This document shows, piece after piece, positions 63,235-64,000 of a DNA stretch of 64,000 nt; position 1 is the stretch's first letter, and every line of letters starts with the position of its first letter. The notes beneath the pieces are model-generated. The model ran no database searches and was not told the DNA's origin. It was given only the letters and a program-made list of their open reading frames with translations. A program made the translations under genes and the position numbers. The stretch comes from Azorinus chamasolen (taxonomy: Eukaryota > Mollusca > Bivalvia > Cardiida > Solecurtidae). The stretch lies in NCBI GenBank assembly GCA_963576725.1, contig OY755242.1, positions 62,004,324 through 62,068,323 on the forward strand, in the 5' to 3' direction.

Positions 63235-63549
63235 CCGATTTAAATACTCCGATTCGGGTCCCACCCAAAACCGAAAGTAGACACGTATAACGGTATCACC
63301 GATACCACGTGGAAAATAACAAATAAAGATTCGGTCCAACTGAAACCGAAAATAAACACACGTGTAACGGTCCCACCGATACGACGTGAAAATATACAAA
63401 TGTACTCCGATTTGAGTCTCACCCAAAACCGAAAGTAAACAAACACGTGTAACGGTCCCACCGATACCACGTGGAATTATACAAATAAAGATTCGGTCCC
63501 ACCAGAACCTTAAAACATGTATAGACCCTAATTATCAGTCCCACTGATA
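63235..63549 (-). repeat. Tandem repeats in the Gypsy leader
   Basis: About 3.3 imperfect units of 75-83 bp (plus strand: CGATTCGGGTCCCACCCAAA, ACCGAAAGTAAACA, ACGTGTAACGGTCCCACCGA, TACCACGTGG). Several sub-segments fold: TTCGG/CCGAA, GGTATC/GATACC, TTC/GAA with GG...CCA loop (63491-63508), TATCAG/CTGATA (63533-63549). CACGTG recurs in two units. Confidence 0.65.
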
Positions 63550-63696
63550 CCTTAGAGGTCGATAATGTGCAGGTTTTTAAGCCAAAAGACCAAATTTACA
63601 TCTTCGAACCACGAGGTTTCATTTTCTCAATGGCAGGCCGAGTGAAATTTTGACTGGCAATTGCTCAAATTCTAGCACAAATACAGTTCAATTGGT

Positions 63697-63709
63697 GCTC
63701 GCAGCGCCA
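63697..63709 (-). other. Primer-binding site
   Basis: In element sense TGGCGCTGCGAGC starts two bases after the 5' LTR. It is complementary to a tRNA 3' end ...GCUCGCAGCGCCA, which fits animal serine tRNAs (inference). Confidence 0.65.
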
Positions 63710-63711
63710 AT

Positions 63712-63927
63712 ATAGTAAAATTACAACTCACCAGAGTCCAAAGTCGCTCCCAGCGGCCTGGCACATGGTCATAATAGTTAACTAACGGAGCTCAATAATT
63801 GTGCGTCTTGCGTCTTTCAGTTCTACGAATAATCTGGCGGGCGGAAGTGGAACTGTGGTCACGTGACCCTCGGTCTCGTCGGTCTCCCTATTCTCCGGGA
63901 CCTCTAAAAGATCTCGGTTTCACTACA
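63712..63927 (-). repeat. 5' LTR (216 bp)
   Basis: I see no difference from 52948-53163. It is the promoter LTR in element sense. It is followed on the plus strand by ACGGT, the target duplication. Confidence 0.92.
63726..63731 (-). promoter_or_regulatory. Candidate splice donor in the 5' LTR
   Basis: In element sense GACTCTG/GTGAGTTG is close to the ideal donor. It lies 14 bases before the LTR end, suitable for making a spliced mRNA for the third ORF. Confidence 0.4.
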
Positions 63928-64000
63928 ACGGTTGTACATAAACTACATTTAATTTCGTACGTGACATTTATGCAATTTATGCATAGTGATACTAAGCAGG

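Larger units (their letters stand above)
52948..63927 (-). mobile_element. Ty3/Gypsy LTR retrotransposon with Gag-HhH, IN-PHD and a TatD-nuclease ORF
   Basis: 10,980 bp bounded by 216-bp LTRs and by the 5-bp target duplication ACGGT (52943-52947 and 63928-63932). All genes lie on the minus strand: Gag, Pol (protease, RT, RNase H, integrase, PHD) and a third ORF with a C-terminal TatD domain. A primer-binding site and a polypurine tract are at the expected places. Because the LTRs look identical by eye, the insertion is recent. The order of RT, RNase H, integrase places it in Ty3/Gypsy (Metaviridae). Gag has an internal deletion. Confidence 0.92.

Noticed and set aside
63196..63470. Tyr/Phe-rich minus-strand frames inside the Gypsy leader
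   Set aside because: They are produced by the leader tandem repeats; the frames overlap each other and lack a plausible start context.

Overview
This window is animal nuclear DNA, almost certainly from a bivalve mollusc. It is AT-rich and gene-poor. It is packed with short palindromic MITEs, arrays of 145-165 bp tandem repeats joined to tetranucleotide runs (the layout of the bivalve pearl elements), a tRNA-derived SINE with a CTCA-type tail, and TRIM-like B-box/propeller genes of the kind expanded in bivalves. I cannot name the species.

Layout. 1-13,000: a tandem duplication of a B-box/coiled-coil/beta-propeller gene. The left copy is cut by the window edge (ends at 459); the right copy is complete (10082-11785). 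Each copy carries the same downstream flank, so several insertions can be read against an empty site in the other copy. Between them lie MITEs, tandem-repeat elements and an 1100-bp fold-back element with an 8-bp target duplication (8370-9469). 13,000-19,000: MITEs, palindromes, a SINE. 19,000-24,600 and 33,200-45,900: two copies of a second duplicated locus on the minus strand. It encodes an unrecognised protein with a DGKW/DNRRLW N-terminal motif and a long S/T-rich repeat tail. The first copy is a pseudogene. The second has an open exon that is split by an 8.7-kb L1/Tx1-like LINE. 24,600-33,200: a second fold-back element of the same type (26752-27744), a 57-bp minisatellite, palindromes and nested MITEs. 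46,000-51,900: three pearl-like arrays and microsatellites.

52,948-63,927 is a complete Ty3/Gypsy LTR retrotransposon on the minus strand, with 216-bp LTRs that look identical and a 5-bp target duplication. It is the most remarkable object here. In its sense direction it reads LTR - leader - Gag with an N-terminal helix-hairpin-helix - CCHC knuckle - canonical UUUAAAC -1 frameshift site - protease/RT/RNase H/integrase with a C-terminal PHD finger - a spacer full of small hairpins - a 1010-residue third ORF ending in a TatD-family nuclease domain with all metal ligands present - LTR. Small hairpins with a shared loop signature recur in the leader, the pol-TatD spacer and the 3' UTR. Gag carries an internal deletion and frame change, so this copy is probably not autonomous despite its youth.

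The LINE at 36976-45700 is also unusual. Between a 5'-truncated ORF1 (two CCHC knuckles) and ORF2 (endonuclease-RT) it carries about 27 tandem copies of a 150-bp unit, and nearly all unit-length changes are multiples of three, so a 50-residue repeat stays in frame.

Boundaries of MITEs and tandem arrays were set by eye and are approximate. Target duplications, LTRs and ORF ends were read directly.
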